Assembly (NCBI RefSeq): GCF_004784465.1
Contig: NZ_SRRU01000002.1
Location: 620,001 to 684,000 of the forward strand
Source of the DNA: Streptomyces griseoluteus
GTDB taxonomy: Bacteria; Actinomycetota; Actinomycetes; Streptomycetales; Streptomycetaceae
Length of the DNA: 64,000 nt
Reading direction: 5' to 3'
In this document: one piece after another, positions 33,210-42,613 of the stretch
Layout of the letters: each line of letters begins with the position of its first letter
Numbering within the stretch: the stretch's first letter is position 1
Made by a program: the position numbers and the translations under genes
Notes under the pieces: model-generated
What the model was told of the DNA's origin: nothing
What the model saw: only the letters and a program-made list of their open reading frames with translations
The model's database searches: none

Positions 33210-34897
33210 CGGGCTCCCTCCGGGGCGTGCTGCCAGCGGTAGCCGCGCGGGGTCACCATGCGCCCGGCGATGTTCCGGGTGGCGGTGTTGCCGACGGTGA
33301 CCACCGTCATCATGTCGACGGTCGCCGGGTCGAGTCCGGCGAGCGTGGTCAGCCGGGCGGACTCGTCCGGCCGTGAGGCGTTGCGCACCACACCGACCGG
33401 CGTCCCCGGCTCCCGGTGGTCGCTCAGGACGGCCAGCGCCTTGGGGAGCTGCCAGTCCCGGCCGCGCGAACGGGGGTTGTAGAAGGTCACCACGATGTCC
33501 GCCTCGGCGGCCGCGCGCACCCGGCGCTCGATGACCTCCCACGGGGTGTGCAGGTCGGAGAGGCTGATCGAGACGTGGTCGTGGCCCAGCGGCGCGCCCA
33601 GCACCGCCCCGGCCGCGAGCGCGGCGGTGACACCGGGAACGCCGACCACGTCGATGTCGTCGGACGCCTCGGCGAGCGCGGGGGAGGCCATGGCGTACAC
33701 GCCCGCGTCCCCGCTGCCGATCAGCGCCACCGCGTGTCCCTTGCGGGCCTCCGCGACCGCCGTACGGGCCCGCTCCTCCTCCGCCCCGAGTCCCGACTCC
33801 AGCACCCGGGTGCCGGGCCGGATCAGGTCGCGGATCTGGTCGACGTACTGGTCCAGGCCCACCAGCACCGAGGCGCGCCGCAGTTCGGCGGCCGCGCGCG
33901 GGGTCAGCAGGTCGCGGGCGCCGGGCCCGAGCCCGACCACCGCGAGCCGGCCCCGGCCGGGACGCCGTACGACCGCGCAGGTCGCCATGGCGGGGCTGGC
34001 GGCCGACTTCCGCTTGGGCACGAGGAGTTCGCCACCGGTCCGCAGCGCGGCGGCCTCCGCCACGGACGGGGTGCCGACCGCGGCGAGGGGCGCGTCCGAG
34101 GGGTTGGGCACGGACACGGCGGCCAGCTCGTCCGCCGGGTACGTCACCAGGGGCACGCCCAGCCGCTCCGCGGCCGCCACGATGCCGGGCTCCTCCGACT
34201 TGGCGTCCACGGTGGCGAGTTCGGCGACCGACCGCACCGAGAGCCCCGCCTCGCGCAACGCCTCCTCGATCAGCCCGAGCACCTCCTCGACCGGCGCACC
34301 CCTGGACGCGCCGACCCCGACCACCAGGGACGGCGGACGCAACAGCACCTCCCGCGGACCCGGTTGTACGGCCTGGTCGGTCAACCGCACCGTGTACGCA
34401 CCCTGTTCGGCAAAGGGCACCGGCGGCAGCGGCCAGGCCGACTCGGCCTCCAGCGCCACCGGTTCACCGTCCAGCAGTGCCCGCGACACCGCCGCGACCG
34501 CGCCCTCCGCCGGCAGGCCCAGGGTGTCCAGTCCGGCCAGGCCCACCGCGTCCGTCGCCGTCGTCACCACGGGCTCCGCCCCGAGCAACGCGGCTACCTC
34601 GTACGCCAGTTCATTGGCGCCGCCGCCGTGTCCGCCGACCAGGGACACCGCGAACCGGCCGCCCTCGTCCACGCACACCACGCCCGGATCGGTGGCCTTG
34701 TCCCCGAGCAGGGGGGCCAGCAGCCGGACCGTGGCACCGGTGGCCAGGAAGCACACCAGCCGGTCGCACTCCGCGAACGCCGCCCGTACGGCCTCCCCGG
34801 CCGGGCCCTCGTACACCCGCGTACGGTCCGGCCAGGCCGCGGCCAGCCGGTCGCGGGCCGCCGCCCCCGCCGCGGTGGCGGAAATCAGGCCGATCAC
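33206..34897 (-). CDS. cobJ: CbiG-CobJ fusion: cobalamin protein G domain + precorrin-3B C17-methyltransferase
   Basis: This 563-residue bifunctional protein has a CbiG-type module at residues 1 to about 300. It includes the N-terminal GATVRLLAPLLGDKATDP region and a C-terminal GVGASRGAPVEEV subdomain, and is expected to open the delta-lactone and release acetaldehyde. From about 315 to the end is the SAM-dependent ring-contracting CobJ/CbiH methyltransferase (VGLGPGARDLLTPRA, GSGDAGVYAMASPALE-like loop, VTFYNPRSRGRDWQL). GTG 34897 has a strong AAGGAGGAG site. The presence of CbiG fits the cobalt-early route. The stop overlaps cobH. Confidence 0.92.
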   Translation of the reverse strand: MIGLISATAAGAAARDRLAAAWPDRTRVYEGPAGEAVRAAFAECDRLVCFLATGATVRLLAPLLGDKATDPGVVCVDEGGRFAVSLVGGHGGGANELAYEVAALLGAEPVVTTATDAVGLAGLDTLGLPAEGAVAAVSRALLDGEPVALEAESAWPLPPVPFAEQGAYTVRLTDQAVQPGPREVLLRPPSLVVGVGASRGAPVEEVLGLIEEALREAGLSVRSVAELATVDAKSEEPGIVAAAERLGVPLVTYPADELAAVSVPNPSDAPLAAVGTPSVAEAAALRTGGELLVPKRKSAASPAMATCAVVRRPGRGRLAVVGLGPGARDLLTPRAAAELRRASVLVGLDQYVDQIRDLIRPGTRVLESGLGAEEERARTAVAEARKGHAVALIGSGDAGVYAMASPALAEASDDIDVVGVPGVTAALAAGAVLGAPLGHDHVSISLSDLHTPWEVIERRVRAAAEADIVVTFYNPRSRGRDWQLPKALAVLSDHREPGTPVGVVRNASRPDESARLTTLAGLDPATVDMMTVVTVGNTATRNIAGRMVTPRGYRWQHAPEGAR

Positions 34898-36129
34898 TGG
34901 ACTCCTCCTTCACTCCGTGCCGGGAGGCGGTCGCCCCACAGCAGGAAAACGGGGTTGCCGGCCGCCAGCCGGGTCACGTCACCCGGCAGCGGCGCCAGCC
35001 GCGAGGACTGCAACAACACCCCGTCACAGCTCAGCCCGGCCCGCGTCAGCGCCTCGCGCACCGGGCCGACCCGGTCCAGCGCGGCCACGGCCACCACGAC
35101 CGTCCGCCGCGCCCGCTCCGCGCAGACGCCGACCACGGCGGCGAGATCACGCCCGCCACCGCCCACGAACACCGCGTCGGGCTCGTCGAGACCGGCCAGC
35201 GCCTCCGGGGCGGTGCCGTGCACCACGCTCACGTCGACACCGTGGGCGCGGGCGTTGGCCCGAACCCGCCCGGCGCCGTCCTCGGTCTTCTCCACCGCGG
35301 TCACGGCCGCGCCGAGCCGCGCGCACTCCACGGCCACCGAGCCCGACCCCGCGCCCACGTCCCACACCAGGTCGCCCAGGCGCGGCCCGAGCCGGGCGAG
35401 CGCCAGCGCCCGCACCTCGAACTTGGTGATCATCGAGTCCCGGTGCGCGAACTCGCCCTCGGCGAGCGCCCATCGCGCGGGCCCGGCACCCGGACCGGCG
35501 ACCGTGCGCGGGCCGTCCTCGTTCCGCGTCTCGTCCAGGCACAGCACCACGCTCACCGCCGGACCCCAGTCCCGCGCGGCGGCCTCGGCGGGCGTCACCC
35601 GCTCCACCCGCTCCCGCTCCGGATCACCGAGGGCGCTCACCACGACCAGTGCCCGGCCCGTACCCTCCAGCCGGGCACCCAGCTCGGCCGGACCCGAGCC
35701 CGGCCCGGTCAGCACGGCCACCTTCGGGCGTGCCCGGCACACATTCACCGCCGTACGCAGGTCCCGTCCGTGCGCGCTCACCACCACCGCGTCGTCCCAG
35801 GTCAGCCCCAGCCGGGCGAAGGCACCCGCCACCGACGACACGCCCGGCCGCACCTCGAGCAGCCCCGCGCCGAAGCGTTCCGCAAGCACCCGCACGATGC
35901 CGAAGAACCCCGGATCACCCGAGGCCAGCACCACCACCGGCCGCTGCTCGGCCACGTACTTCCCGATCGTGTTAAGGGCGGGCGCCAGCGGGCCGAGCAC
36001 CACGCGTGCCGCGCCCTCGGGCACCGGCGCGGCGTCCAGATGGCGCTGCCCGCCGACCACCAGCTCCGCGCCGGTGAGCGCGTCCGGCGGGAGCGGGGCG
36101 CCCGTCCCCGCGCCGACGACCGTGATCAA
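34894..36129 (-). CDS. cobL: Precorrin-6Y C5,15-methyltransferase (CbiE-CbiT fusion)
   Basis: The product (411 aa) fuses CbiE (about 1-200; SAM-binding GAGTGAPLPPDAL, ASGDPGFFGIVRVLAE) to CbiT (about 215-411; VWDVGAGSGSVAVECAR, FVGGGGRDL). Together they methylate C-5 and C-15 and decarboxylate the C-12 acetate. The start is TTG 36129, which overlaps the cobM stop as TTGA. The GTGA overlap with cobJ follows at the other end. Confidence 0.93.
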   Translation of the reverse strand: MITVVGAGTGAPLPPDALTGAELVVGGQRHLDAAPVPEGAARVVLGPLAPALNTIGKYVAEQRPVVVLASGDPGFFGIVRVLAERFGAGLLEVRPGVSSVAGAFARLGLTWDDAVVVSAHGRDLRTAVNVCRARPKVAVLTGPGSGPAELGARLEGTGRALVVVSALGDPERERVERVTPAEAAARDWGPAVSVVLCLDETRNEDGPRTVAGPGAGPARWALAEGEFAHRDSMITKFEVRALALARLGPRLGDLVWDVGAGSGSVAVECARLGAAVTAVEKTEDGAGRVRANARAHGVDVSVVHGTAPEALAGLDEPDAVFVGGGGRDLAAVVGVCAERARRTVVVAVAALDRVGPVREALTRAGLSCDGVLLQSSRLAPLPGDVTRLAAGNPVFLLWGDRLPARSEGGVQ

Positions 36130-36944
36130 CTGCTCGCCCCCCGCTCACGCAGCGCCCGCCGCGCCTCCGGGTCGGCCTTGCGGAAGCCGTGGAAGTGGCC
36201 GGGGTGGTACAGGTGCGAGCGGGTGCCGTGCGCGTCCAGCGCGGCGCCGACCAGGAACAGGGTGTGCTTCCACAGCCGGTGCTCCTTGACCGTCTCCTCC
36301 AGCGTGCCGATCGTGCACCGCACCACCAGCTCCTCCGGCCAGGTCACCTGATGGGCGACCACGACCGGGGTGGACGTCGGGTAGCCGCCCTCCAGCAGCT
36401 CGCGCACCAACTGGCCGCTGCGCGCCGCCGACAGGAACACCGCCATCGTGGTTCCGTGCCGGGCGAACTCGCGCACCTCCTCACCGGGCGGCATCGGCGT
36501 CTTGCCGCCGCCGAGCCGGGTCAGGATCACCGACTGGGCCACCTCCGGGATGGTCAGCTCCCGCCCCGCCAGCGCGGCCACCGCCGAGAACGAGGACACG
36601 CCCGGCACGATCTCCGTGGCGATGCCTGCCTCCGCGCAGCGGTCCATCTGCTCCTGCGTGCCGCCCCACAGCGAGGGGTCGCCGGAGTGCACCCGCGCGA
36701 CCTTCAGACCCTCCGCGTGGGCACGCCGGTACACGGCCACCACGTCCTCCAGGGAGAGGGTCGCCGAGTCGAGGATCTCCGCGTCCGCGCGGGCGTGCTC
36801 CAGCACCTCGGCGCGGACCAGGCTGGCCGCCCAGATCACCACGTCCGCCTCCGCGATCGCGCGGGCCGCGCGGAACGTCAGCAGATCGGCGGCACCGGGC
36901 CCGGCACCGACGAACGTCACCTTGCCGGCGGGGGCATCGGCCAT
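36126..36944 (-). CDS. cobM: Precorrin-4 C11-methyltransferase
   Basis: The 272-residue CobM/CbiF tetrapyrrole methylase has VTFVGAGPGAADLLTFRA, the VHSGDPSLWGGTQEQMD loop and IVPGVSSFSAVAALAG. ATG 36944 has AGGAG upstream. It is the first gene of block A (cobM-cobL-cobJ/cbiG-cobH-cbiX-cobC), whose genes overlap by 1-11 nt throughout. I found no cobalamin riboswitch in the 145 bp between it and the divergent ZIP gene. Confidence 0.94.
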   Translation of the reverse strand: MADAPAGKVTFVGAGPGAADLLTFRAARAIAEADVVIWAASLVRAEVLEHARADAEILDSATLSLEDVVAVYRRAHAEGLKVARVHSGDPSLWGGTQEQMDRCAEAGIATEIVPGVSSFSAVAALAGRELTIPEVAQSVILTRLGGGKTPMPPGEEVREFARHGTTMAVFLSAARSGQLVRELLEGGYPTSTPVVVAHQVTWPEELVVRCTIGTLEETVKEHRLWKHTLFLVGAALDAHGTRSHLYHPGHFHGFRKADPEARRALRERGASS

Positions 36945-36969
36945 GGGAAGGGTCCTCTCCTGAGGGAAG

Positions 36970-36994
36970 CCCGGACACGTGGTCGTGGTCCGGG
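36970..36994. repeat. Inverted repeat upstream of cobM
   Basis: CCCGGAC (36970-36976) and GTCCGGG (36988-36994) pair perfectly around an 11-nt loop, 26-50 nt upstream of the cobM start in the divergent gap with the ZIP gene. It could be an operator or a leader hairpin. Confidence 0.4.
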
Positions 36995-37089
36995 AGGGGT
37001 CTGGGGAACTGGGGTGAATGTCAGGGTCTGATGAGGTTTGCGGGTCGCAGGATGTGCGCACAGGGGCCCGCATCGGATAGCAAGGGCCT

Positions 37090-37821
37090 ATGGCGGTCCT
37101 TGTCGCGCTCGGCGCGTTCCTGATGACGCTGGCCGGCGGCTGGACGGCGCAGCGCGTGACCGACCGTCGCCACCTGGTCCTGGGCCTGGCCGGCGGCCTC
37201 ATGCTGGGCGTGGTCGGCCTCGACCTGCTCCCCGAGGCGCTGGAGGCGGCCGGTCACAAAGTGTTCGGCGTACCGGCGGCGCTCGTGCTGTTCGTCGCCG
37301 GCTTCCTGCTGGCCCATCTGGTGGAACGTCTCCTCGCCGGCCGCCAGGCCGCGCACGGCGCCGGCGAGCACACGCACCGGGCGCCCGAGGTCGGCCTCAC
37401 GGCGGCCGCCGCGATGGTCGGGCACAGCTTCATGGACGGCGTCGCCATCGGCGCCGCCTTCCAGATCGGCGAGGGCATGGGCCTGTCCGTCGCCCTCGCC
37501 GTGGTCGCGCACGACTTCGCCGACGGCTTCAACACCTTCACCATCACCAGCCTGTACGGCAACGCCCGCCGGCGGGCCGTCGCCATGCTGGTCGCCGACG
37601 CCTGCGCGCCGGTCCTGGGCGCGCTGTCCACGACGCTCGTGCACATCCCGGAGAAGCTGCTCGGCGGCTACCTCGGCCTCTTCGGCGGCGCGCTGCTCTA
37701 TCTCGCCGCCGCCGAGATCCTCCCCGAGGCCCACCACGAACACCCCGCCCGCTCCACCGTGCTGTGCACCGTCGCGGGCGCCGCCTTCATCTGGCTGGTG
37801 GTCGGCCTCTCCGGCGGCTGA
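37090..37821 (+). CDS. ZIP-family metal transporter
   Basis: This 243-residue integral membrane protein has about seven to eight helices. The two ZIP signature helices, VGHSFMDGVAIGAAF and VVAHDFADGFNTF, carry the metal-binding His/Asp/Asn residues, and a short His-containing loop (GEHTHRAPE) precedes them. ZIP proteins bring divalent metals (Zn, Fe, sometimes Co) into the cytoplasm. It lies between two cobalamin blocks on the opposite strand, divergent from cobM and 5 nt tail-to-tail from cobI. Cobalt supply is an attractive inference but not shown. Confidence 0.82.
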   Translation: MAVLVALGAFLMTLAGGWTAQRVTDRRHLVLGLAGGLMLGVVGLDLLPEALEAAGHKVFGVPAALVLFVAGFLLAHLVERLLAGRQAAHGAGEHTHRAPEVGLTAAAAMVGHSFMDGVAIGAAFQIGEGMGLSVALAVVAHDFADGFNTFTITSLYGNARRRAVAMLVADACAPVLGALSTTLVHIPEKLLGGYLGLFGGALLYLAAAEILPEAHHEHPARSTVLCTVAGAAFIWLVVGLSGG

Positions 37822-37826
37822 CCCCC

Positions 37827-38558
37827 TCACAGCTTCCCGCCCCGGCCGCCCGCGCGCCGGGGCGGCGCTATGAGCGTCGACAGGTACGGCAGCGCGTCGC
37901 CGTCCAGCTCGGCGGCGGGCCGTACGGACTCCTCCGGCAGGCCCAGCGCCGAGCCCCACACCGCGTCCTCCAGTCGGCCGGACTCCCGCAGCGCCCGGGC
38001 CACCTCGGCCGCGTGCCGCCCGAACTTGTACGCCACCACGGTCCCCGGACCGGCCAGCGCCTCCTTCAGCGCCGCGGTGCCCGCCGTCACCGGGACCAGC
38101 GTCAGGGGCTCGGTGCCCTCGGTCAGGACCGCGCCCGACCTGGCCGCGAGGTCCTGCATCGCGGTGATGCCGGGAACCGTCTCGACGACCAGCTCGGGCA
38201 CCAGCGCGGTGAGCGTCTGCGCGAGGTAGGTGAAGGTCGAGTACACGTTGGGGTCGCCGATGGTCGCGAACGCCACGTACGCGTGCTCCCGCAGCAGCTC
38301 CGCGACCCGCGCGCCCGCCGCGTCCCACGCGGCCTCCCGGCGCGCGTGGTCCGTCCGCTCGTTCAGCGCGAACACCACCCGGACGATCTTCTCCCCGGAC
38401 ACGTGGTGCAGCACCGTCGCCTCCGCCCGGCCCCGCTCCATGGTGTCCATCACCGGTACGACCACCACATCGGCGGCCCGCAACGCGTTGACCCCCTTCA
38501 CCGTCACCAGCTCCGGGTCCCCGGGACCCACTCCGACCCCGACCAGCCTGCTGCTCAT
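37827..38558 (-). CDS. cobI: Precorrin-2 C20-methyltransferase
   Basis: The 243-residue CobI/CbiL methylase shows VGVGPGDPELVTVKGV at the N-terminus, ATIGDPNVYSTFTYLAQTL (the SAM-site loop) and VETVPGITAMQDLAARSG. ATG 38558 overlaps the cobB stop (ATGA). It is the last gene of block B, so the first peripheral methylation is encoded at the distal end of the riboswitch-controlled operon. Confidence 0.94.
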   Translation of the reverse strand: MSSRLVGVGVGPGDPELVTVKGVNALRAADVVVVPVMDTMERGRAEATVLHHVSGEKIVRVVFALNERTDHARREAAWDAAGARVAELLREHAYVAFATIGDPNVYSTFTYLAQTLTALVPELVVETVPGITAMQDLAARSGAVLTEGTEPLTLVPVTAGTAALKEALAGPGTVVAYKFGRHAAEVARALRESGRLEDAVWGSALGLPEESVRPAAELDGDALPYLSTLIAPPRRAGGRGGKL

Positions 38559-39946
38559 GAAGTCCGGCACCTCTCCGTGAATCTCCGGGCCACTTGGGGC
38601 TCCGACGCCCAGTGCGTATGCAGATAACTCGCGTGCACGCCCCCTTGCACGAACCCCTCCACCCGCCGACGGGGCGCGACGACGCCCCACGCCGGCGCCT
38701 CGCCGGCCCCCGGCTCGATCACGGTCCGATGGAACTCGTGCCCCCGCATCCGGGTCCCGGCCACCGCCAGCACGCTGTCCCCCACGGCCACGGCATCCCG
38801 GTACCCGAGCGTCAGCCGCTCGCCCATCCGCGCCGCCGCATCGAGCACCCCGCACATGGGGACCCCGTCGAGCTCCCGGCACAGATAGAGCAGTCCGGCA
38901 CACTCAGCGGCGACGGGCGCCCCGGAAAGGGCGAGCGCGGCGACCTCCTTGCGCAGCGACTCGTTGGCCCCGAGCTCACTGGCGTAGACCTCGGGGAACC
39001 CCCCACCGACGACGAGCCCCCGAGTCCCGTCGGGCAACCGCTCGTCCCGCAGCGGGTCGAAGGTGACGACCTCCGCCCCGGCGGCTTCGAGCAACTCGGC
39101 GTGCTCGGCGTAGGAGAAGGTGAACGCGGGCCCACCGGCGACGGCCACCACGGGTCGTGGACGTACGGCGTCGCTGCCGTCGCTCCGAGGCGGCTGGTCG
39201 TGGCTGGGCGGAGAAAGGGCCTCAGCCGGAGACCACCCCGCACCCGGCAGCGCTCCCGCACTACGCGCCAGCGCCATCAGCGCGTCCAGGTCGCACCCGG
39301 CGGACACCTGCGCCGCCATCGCCGCGACCGCCGACACCGCGGCAGCACCCCGCTCGGCGACAGGCACCAACCCCAGATGCCGGGACGGCGTCTCCACCTG
39401 CGAGGCCCGCCGCAGCGCGCCCAGCACAGGCACCCCCGCCTCCTCCAGAGCCTCCCGCAGCAACGCCTCGTGCCGCGACGACCCCACCTTGTTGAGGATG
39501 ACGCCCCCGATCCGCACCCCCGTGTCCCAGGACGCGAACCCATGCACCAGCGCCGCGACGGACCGGGACTGCGACGACGCGTCGACAACCAGCACCACCG
39601 GCGCCCGCAGCAACTTGGAGACCTGCGCGGTGGACGCCAGCTCCCCCTGCCCCGCGGCCCCGTCGTACAGCCCCATCACGCCCTCGACGACCGCGAGATC
39701 ACACCCCTGGGCCCCATGGCCGAACAGCGGGGCGACCAGCTCCGGCCCACACAGATACGCGTCGAGATTCCGCCCCACCCGCCCGGTGGCGAGCGCGTGA
39801 TAACCGGGGTCGATGTAGTCCGGCCCCACCTTGTGCGGAGACACCGCGAGCCCCCGCGCGGCGAACGCGGCCATCAGCCCCGTGGCGACGGTCGTCTTCC
39901 CGCACCCCGACGAGGGCGCGGCGATGACCAGCCGGGGAACGGACAT
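38555..39946 (-). CDS. cobB: Cobyrinate a,c-diamide synthase
   Basis: The product (463 aa) is the ATP-dependent, glutamine-using CobB/CbiA amidase for the a and c carboxylates. The N-terminal P-loop APSSGCGKTT and HKVGPDYIDPGYH belong to the synthetase half. VVGGGFPEVYASEL and the nucleophile Cys in AAECAGLLYL belong to the GATase half, with the catalytic His near HEFHRT. ATG 39946 shares one base with the cobO stop; GTG 39952 is an alternative. Confidence 0.94.
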   Translation of the reverse strand: MSVPRLVIAAPSSGCGKTTVATGLMAAFAARGLAVSPHKVGPDYIDPGYHALATGRVGRNLDAYLCGPELVAPLFGHGAQGCDLAVVEGVMGLYDGAAGQGELASTAQVSKLLRAPVVLVVDASSQSRSVAALVHGFASWDTGVRIGGVILNKVGSSRHEALLREALEEAGVPVLGALRRASQVETPSRHLGLVPVAERGAAAVSAVAAMAAQVSAGCDLDALMALARSAGALPGAGWSPAEALSPPSHDQPPRSDGSDAVRPRPVVAVAGGPAFTFSYAEHAELLEAAGAEVVTFDPLRDERLPDGTRGLVVGGGFPEVYASELGANESLRKEVAALALSGAPVAAECAGLLYLCRELDGVPMCGVLDAAARMGERLTLGYRDAVAVGDSVLAVAGTRMRGHEFHRTVIEPGAGEAPAWGVVAPRRRVEGFVQGGVHASYLHTHWASEPQVARRFTERCRTS

Positions 39947-40545
39947 CACCACTCGATGCCCCTCTGCCCCTTCTGCCCGGCGTCCATGGGGTGCTTCACC
40001 TTCGACATGTCGGTCACGAGGTCCGCGAAATCCACCAGGGCGGCGGGCGCGTTACGCCCGGTGATCACCACGTGCTGATTCCCCGGCCGGGTGCGCAGCA
40101 CCGAGACGACCTCCTCGGTGTCCACCCACCCCCAGTGCATCGGGTACGCGAACTCGTCCAGCACATAGAGCCGGTACGTCTCGGCGGCCAGGTCCCGCTT
40201 GACCTGCGCCCACCCCTCCCGGGCCTTCTCCTCGTTGTCGAGCTGGGCGTCCCGCTGCACCCAGGACCACCCCTCGCCCATCTTGTGCCAGTCGACGGTC
40301 CCGCCCTCGCCGGAGGCACCGAGCACGCGCAGCGCGTTCTCCTCGCCGACCTTCCACTTCGCCGACTTGACGAACTGGAACACCCCGATCGGCCACCCCT
40401 GGTTCCAGGCCCGCAGCGCCAGCCCGAACGCGGCCGTCGACTTGCCCTTCCCGATCCCCGTGTGCACGACCACCAGCGGGCGATTGCGCCGCTGCCGCGT
40501 CGTCAGCCCGTCGTCCGGCACCACACTCGGCTGCCCCTGCGGCAT
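39946..40545 (-). CDS. cobO: Cob(I)yrinic acid a,c-diamide adenosyltransferase
   Basis: The 199-residue CobA/CobO-type protein attaches the upper 5'-deoxyadenosyl ligand. The P-loop variant HTGIGKGKSTAAFGLALRA and the VLDEFAYPMHWGWVD, VVITGRNAP and MSKVKHPMDAGQ segments are all present. It starts at ATG 40545, sharing one base with the chelatase I/D stop (TAATG). Confidence 0.95.
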   Translation of the reverse strand: MPQGQPSVVPDDGLTTRQRRNRPLVVVHTGIGKGKSTAAFGLALRAWNQGWPIGVFQFVKSAKWKVGEENALRVLGASGEGGTVDWHKMGEGWSWVQRDAQLDNEEKAREGWAQVKRDLAAETYRLYVLDEFAYPMHWGWVDTEEVVSVLRTRPGNQHVVITGRNAPAALVDFADLVTDMSKVKHPMDAGQKGQRGIEW

Positions 40546-42539
40546 TACGCGGCCCTCCTCGAAGTCGTCCCCCGCACATCCCTGACCAGCCCGGCGATGG
40601 CGTCCGCCCGCAACTCCTCCAGCGTCACCGCCGTACCCTCCAGCTCCTCCGCGAGCCGCCCCGCGAGCCCCAGCCGCACCGGCCCCGACTCGCAGTCCAC
40701 GACCACCGAGGCCACCGACTCCGCGCCCAGCAGCCGTGCCGCCCGTCCCGCCAGCGCCACCGGCTCCGGACCACCGGTCGCCCGGCCGTCCGTCACCACC
40801 ACCAGCAGCGCCCGCCGCGAGGGGTCCCGCAGCCGCTCCACCCGCAGCACGTCGTGCGCCTTCAGCAGCCCCGCGGCCAGCGGCGTACGGCCGCCCGTCG
40901 GCAGCGACTCCAGCCGGGCCGCCGCCGCGTCCACCGACGAGGTCGGGGGCAGCGCCACCTCGGCGGCCGTGCCCCGGAAGGTCACCAGACCGACCTTGTC
41001 CCGCCGCTGGTAGGCGTCCAGCAGCAACGACAGCACGGCACCCTTCACCGCGCTCATCCGCTGCCGCGCCGCCATCGAACCGGAGGCGTCCACCACGAAC
41101 AGCACCAGGTTGCCCTCGCGCCCCTCCCGCGCCGCCTGCCGCAGATCGTCCCGGCGCAGCACCAGCCCCGGCCCCGACCGGCCCCGAACCCGCTGATGCG
41201 GCGCCGCCGCCCGAACGGTGGCCGCCAGGTGCAGCTTGGTCAGCGCCCCGCGCGGCCGCAGCGCGCCGGTGGTCCGCCCGCGCTCGGTCCGCGCCCGCGA
41301 ACGCCGCCCGGCCGCACCCGCCCCGACACCGGGCACGGTCAGCGCCTTGGTACGGAACGGCTCCGCCGCCAGAGCCGGCGCCTGCTCACCCGCCTTGCCG
41401 GCGGCCGGCCGCGGCTCCCCGTCCTCCCCGGATTCGGGCTGCGCACCGGCGTCCCCGCCCTGCGGCCCCTCCTCCGGCGACGGCTGCCCGCCGCCACCGG
41501 GACCGTCCGGATCGGGATCGTCGTCGTCCCCGGCCGACTCCTCCAGCGTCCGGTCGAGCTTGTCCTCGTCCAGACCCGGCGCGTCGAAGGGGTTGCGCCG
41601 CCGCCGGTGCGGCAGCGCCAGCAGCGCGGCCTGCCGCACGTCCTCGGCCAGCACATCGCTCCGCCCGTCCAACGCGGCCAGCGCGGTCGCGGTACGCGCC
41701 ATCACGATGTCGGCCCGCATGCCGTCCACCTCGAAGGCCGCGCAGGTCGCCGCGATCTGCTTCAGCGCACCGTCGCCCAGCCGCACCTTGGGCAGCAGCT
41801 CCCGCGCCGCGACGACGCGTTGCCGTACGGCGCTCTCCTCGTCCGCCCAGCGCGCCGCGAAGGCGGCCGGATCGTCGTCGTACGCCAGCCTGCGCCGCAC
41901 GACCTCCACCCGCTGATCCGGCTCCCGCGAGGCCGCGACCTCCACGGTCAGCCCGAACCGGTCGAGCAGCTGCGGCCGCAGTTCCCCCTCTTCGGGGTTC
42001 ATCGTCCCCACGAGCAGGAACCGCGCGGCATGCCGTACGGAGACCCCCTCGCGCTCGACGTACGAGGCCCCCATCGCGGCCGCGTCCAGCAGCACGTCCA
42101 CCAGGTGGTCGTGCAGCAGGTTGACTTCGTCGACGTAGAGGATGCCCCGGTGAGCCTGGGCCAAGAGGCCGGGTTCGAAGCTCTTCACGCCCTCGGCCAG
42201 AGCACGTTCGATGTCGAGGGCGCCGACGAGTCGGTCTTCGGAAGCGCCGACCGGCAACTCGACCATCCGCGCCGCCCGCGCCTCGGCCGCCTCCACGGTG
42301 TGCGGCCCGTCCGGGCAGGTCGGGTCCGGCGAGGCCGGGTCACAGGAGAACCGGCACCCGGCGACGACGTTCACCTCCGGCAACAGCGCCGAAAGGGCGC
42401 GGACGGCCGTGGACTTGGCCGTGCCCTTCTCGCCGCGCACGAGGACGCCGCCGACAGCCGGCGAGATCGCGTTCAGCAGCAGCGCGAGCCGCAGGTCGTC
42501 CTGGCCGACGACAGCGGTGAACGGAAACGGGGTGGTCAC
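40545..42539 (-). CDS. Cobalto/magnesium chelatase I-D fusion (AAA+ and VWA subunit)
   Basis: The product (664 aa) joins a ChlI/BchI-type AAA+ ATPase (about 1-330; Walker A GEKGTAKST, Walker B GILYVDEVNLL, sensor segment LVGTMNPEEGELRPQLLDRFG) to a VWA domain (about 465-664; MIDAS FVVDASGSM). An acidic Pro/Gly-rich linker (about 345-400) joins them. It powers CobN in ATP-dependent cobalt insertion, substituting for CobS/CobT. GTG 42539 is chosen; AGGAG lies 11 nt upstream. It is separated from cobN by 169 bp carrying CRISPR-like repeats, the only sizeable gap in block B. Confidence 0.9.
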   Translation of the reverse strand: MTTPFPFTAVVGQDDLRLALLLNAISPAVGGVLVRGEKGTAKSTAVRALSALLPEVNVVAGCRFSCDPASPDPTCPDGPHTVEAAEARAARMVELPVGASEDRLVGALDIERALAEGVKSFEPGLLAQAHRGILYVDEVNLLHDHLVDVLLDAAAMGASYVEREGVSVRHAARFLLVGTMNPEEGELRPQLLDRFGLTVEVAASREPDQRVEVVRRRLAYDDDPAAFAARWADEESAVRQRVVAARELLPKVRLGDGALKQIAATCAAFEVDGMRADIVMARTATALAALDGRSDVLAEDVRQAALLALPHRRRRNPFDAPGLDEDKLDRTLEESAGDDDDPDPDGPGGGGQPSPEEGPQGGDAGAQPESGEDGEPRPAAGKAGEQAPALAAEPFRTKALTVPGVGAGAAGRRSRARTERGRTTGALRPRGALTKLHLAATVRAAAPHQRVRGRSGPGLVLRRDDLRQAAREGREGNLVLFVVDASGSMAARQRMSAVKGAVLSLLLDAYQRRDKVGLVTFRGTAAEVALPPTSSVDAAAARLESLPTGGRTPLAAGLLKAHDVLRVERLRDPSRRALLVVVTDGRATGGPEPVALAGRAARLLGAESVASVVVDCESGPVRLGLAGRLAEELEGTAVTLEELRADAIAGLVRDVRGTTSRRAA

Positions 42540-42613
42540 GCTGCGATCACTCCTTCGAGGGACTGATGTGCTGATAGGGCGCCGTGCGCTGTGGAGGCTG
42601 CGAGGCTGCTCAT

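Noticed and set aside
36945..37089. Possible second cobalamin riboswitch upstream of cobM
   Set aside because: I looked for the GCCACTG, GGGAA-GGTG and GCCAGGA elements on both strands and found none; only a 7-bp inverted repeat is present.
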